DNA of 5,000 nucleotides from Candidatus Omnitrophota bacterium (lineage in GTDB: Bacteria; Omnitrophota; Gorgyraeia; Gygaellales; Profunditerraquicolaceae): positions 1-5,000 of the forward strand of contig JAGUYA010000030.1 in the NCBI GenBank assembly GCA_020061545.1, given 5' to 3'. Below, piece after piece: positions 4,735-5,000 of this stretch. The translations under genes were made by a program, and so were the position numbers. Below the pieces are notes generated by a model. It did no database searches, had not been told where the DNA came from, and was given only the letters and a program-made list of their open reading frames with translations. Positions within the stretch are counted from its first letter, which is position 1, and every line of letters starts with the position of its first letter.

Positions 4735-5000
4735 TTACTGTGTCCGTGTCACAAAAACCTTACCAAAAGAGCCGTTTCTCTTCAGCTGCCTACATAAAGA
4801 TAGGGCCTCCTTTCTTGAAGAAACCACACCAAAAATTGCTGGCCCGCTGCCGGACATCAAGATTGATTTCACGCCCATCTGGATAAGCTTCTCTCTGATG
4901 CGCGTTATTTGAGGATATAACTTAGTCGTAACTTGCTCTAAACTATTAAATAAAGCATCGCCGAGCAGAAAAAAATTATTTTTTCTTAATGCTAGAATCA
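4735..5000 (-). CDS. ispE: 4-diphosphocytidyl-2-C-methyl-D-erythritol kinase, C-terminal part (partial)
   Basis: Translated from the right edge, the frame gives 87 full codons to TAA at 4737-4735. IspE phosphorylates CDP-methylerythritol with ATP in the non-mevalonate (MEP) isoprenoid pathway. The visible part is the C-terminal GHMP-kinase domain: LLGDALFNSLEQV, then YPQITRIREKLIQMG, then the glycine-rich signature SILMSGSGPAIFGVV, which closes the substrate pocket. The N-terminal and ATP-binding parts lie beyond the window. The gene falls below the usual ORF display because it is cut by the edge. IspE just upstream of spoVG agrees with the Bacillus gene order (with purR and yabJ missing here) and supports this call over other GHMP kinases. 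Confidence 0.92.
   Translation of the reverse strand, partial: ILALRKNNFFLLGDALFNSLEQVTTKLYPQITRIREKLIQMGVKSILMSGSGPAIFGVVSSRKEALSLCRQLKRNGSFGKVFVTRTQ

Noticed and set aside
4496..4912. Plus-strand open frame of 138 codons, and other plus-strand frames at 448-636, 1136-1423, 2125-2310, 2995-3225, 3404-3655 and 3758-4066
   Set aside because: All lie antisense to well-identified conserved genes, or to those plus tRNA-Gln, and show no recognisable protein features.

Overview
The window is one densely packed, single-direction (minus-strand) bacterial housekeeping operon. In transcription order, from right to left, it reads: ispE (3' part only), spoVG, tRNA-Gln, a small nucleotidyltransferase, an overlapping 54-codon gene, glmU, prs, rplY/ctc and the first 13 codons of pth. 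The backbone ispE-spoVG-glmU-prs-ctc-pth is the order known from Bacillus subtilis and relatives. The protein sequences do not look like Firmicutes, however. SpoVG carries an inserted zinc ribbon, which I associate from memory with Planctomycetes and related lineages, and L25 is the long CTC/TL5 form with a Glu/Lys-rich tail. An uncultivated lineage allied to the PVC group, such as Omnitrophota, is my best guess. It is an inference from these two proteins and the operon order, not a proof.

Region by region: 4735-5000 is the C-terminal part of the isoprenoid kinase IspE. 4294-4710 is SpoVG with a near-perfect Shine-Dalgarno. 4092-4293 is a 200-base spacer full of inverted repeats, including a terminator-like hairpin. 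4021-4091 is tRNA-Gln(UUG). 3326-3984 is a two-gene insert absent from the textbook operon: a 165-residue nucleotidyltransferase, then a 54-residue partner joined to it and to glmU by ATGA overlaps. 2073-3329 is GlmU, 1018-1956 Prs, 186-884 L25 and 1-39 the start of Pth.

The products serve supply pathways of the growing cell: isoprenoid precursors (IspE), UDP-GlcNAc for the wall (GlmU), PRPP for nucleotides (Prs), ribosome assembly (L25), peptidyl-tRNA recycling (Pth) and glutaminyl-tRNA.

The most striking content is non-coding. All three spacers of more than 100 bases in the glmU-prs-rplY-pth part are filled by arrays of very short repeats placed at a 10-base pitch and turned head-to-head around a central dyad. 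Two arrays use GTTAC/GTAAC and one uses CACGAAT/ATTCGTG. They run almost exactly from stop codon to start region, and one extends into the last codons of glmU. The shared design with different core words points to one unknown class of element. No IS element, prophage or CRISPR array is visible.
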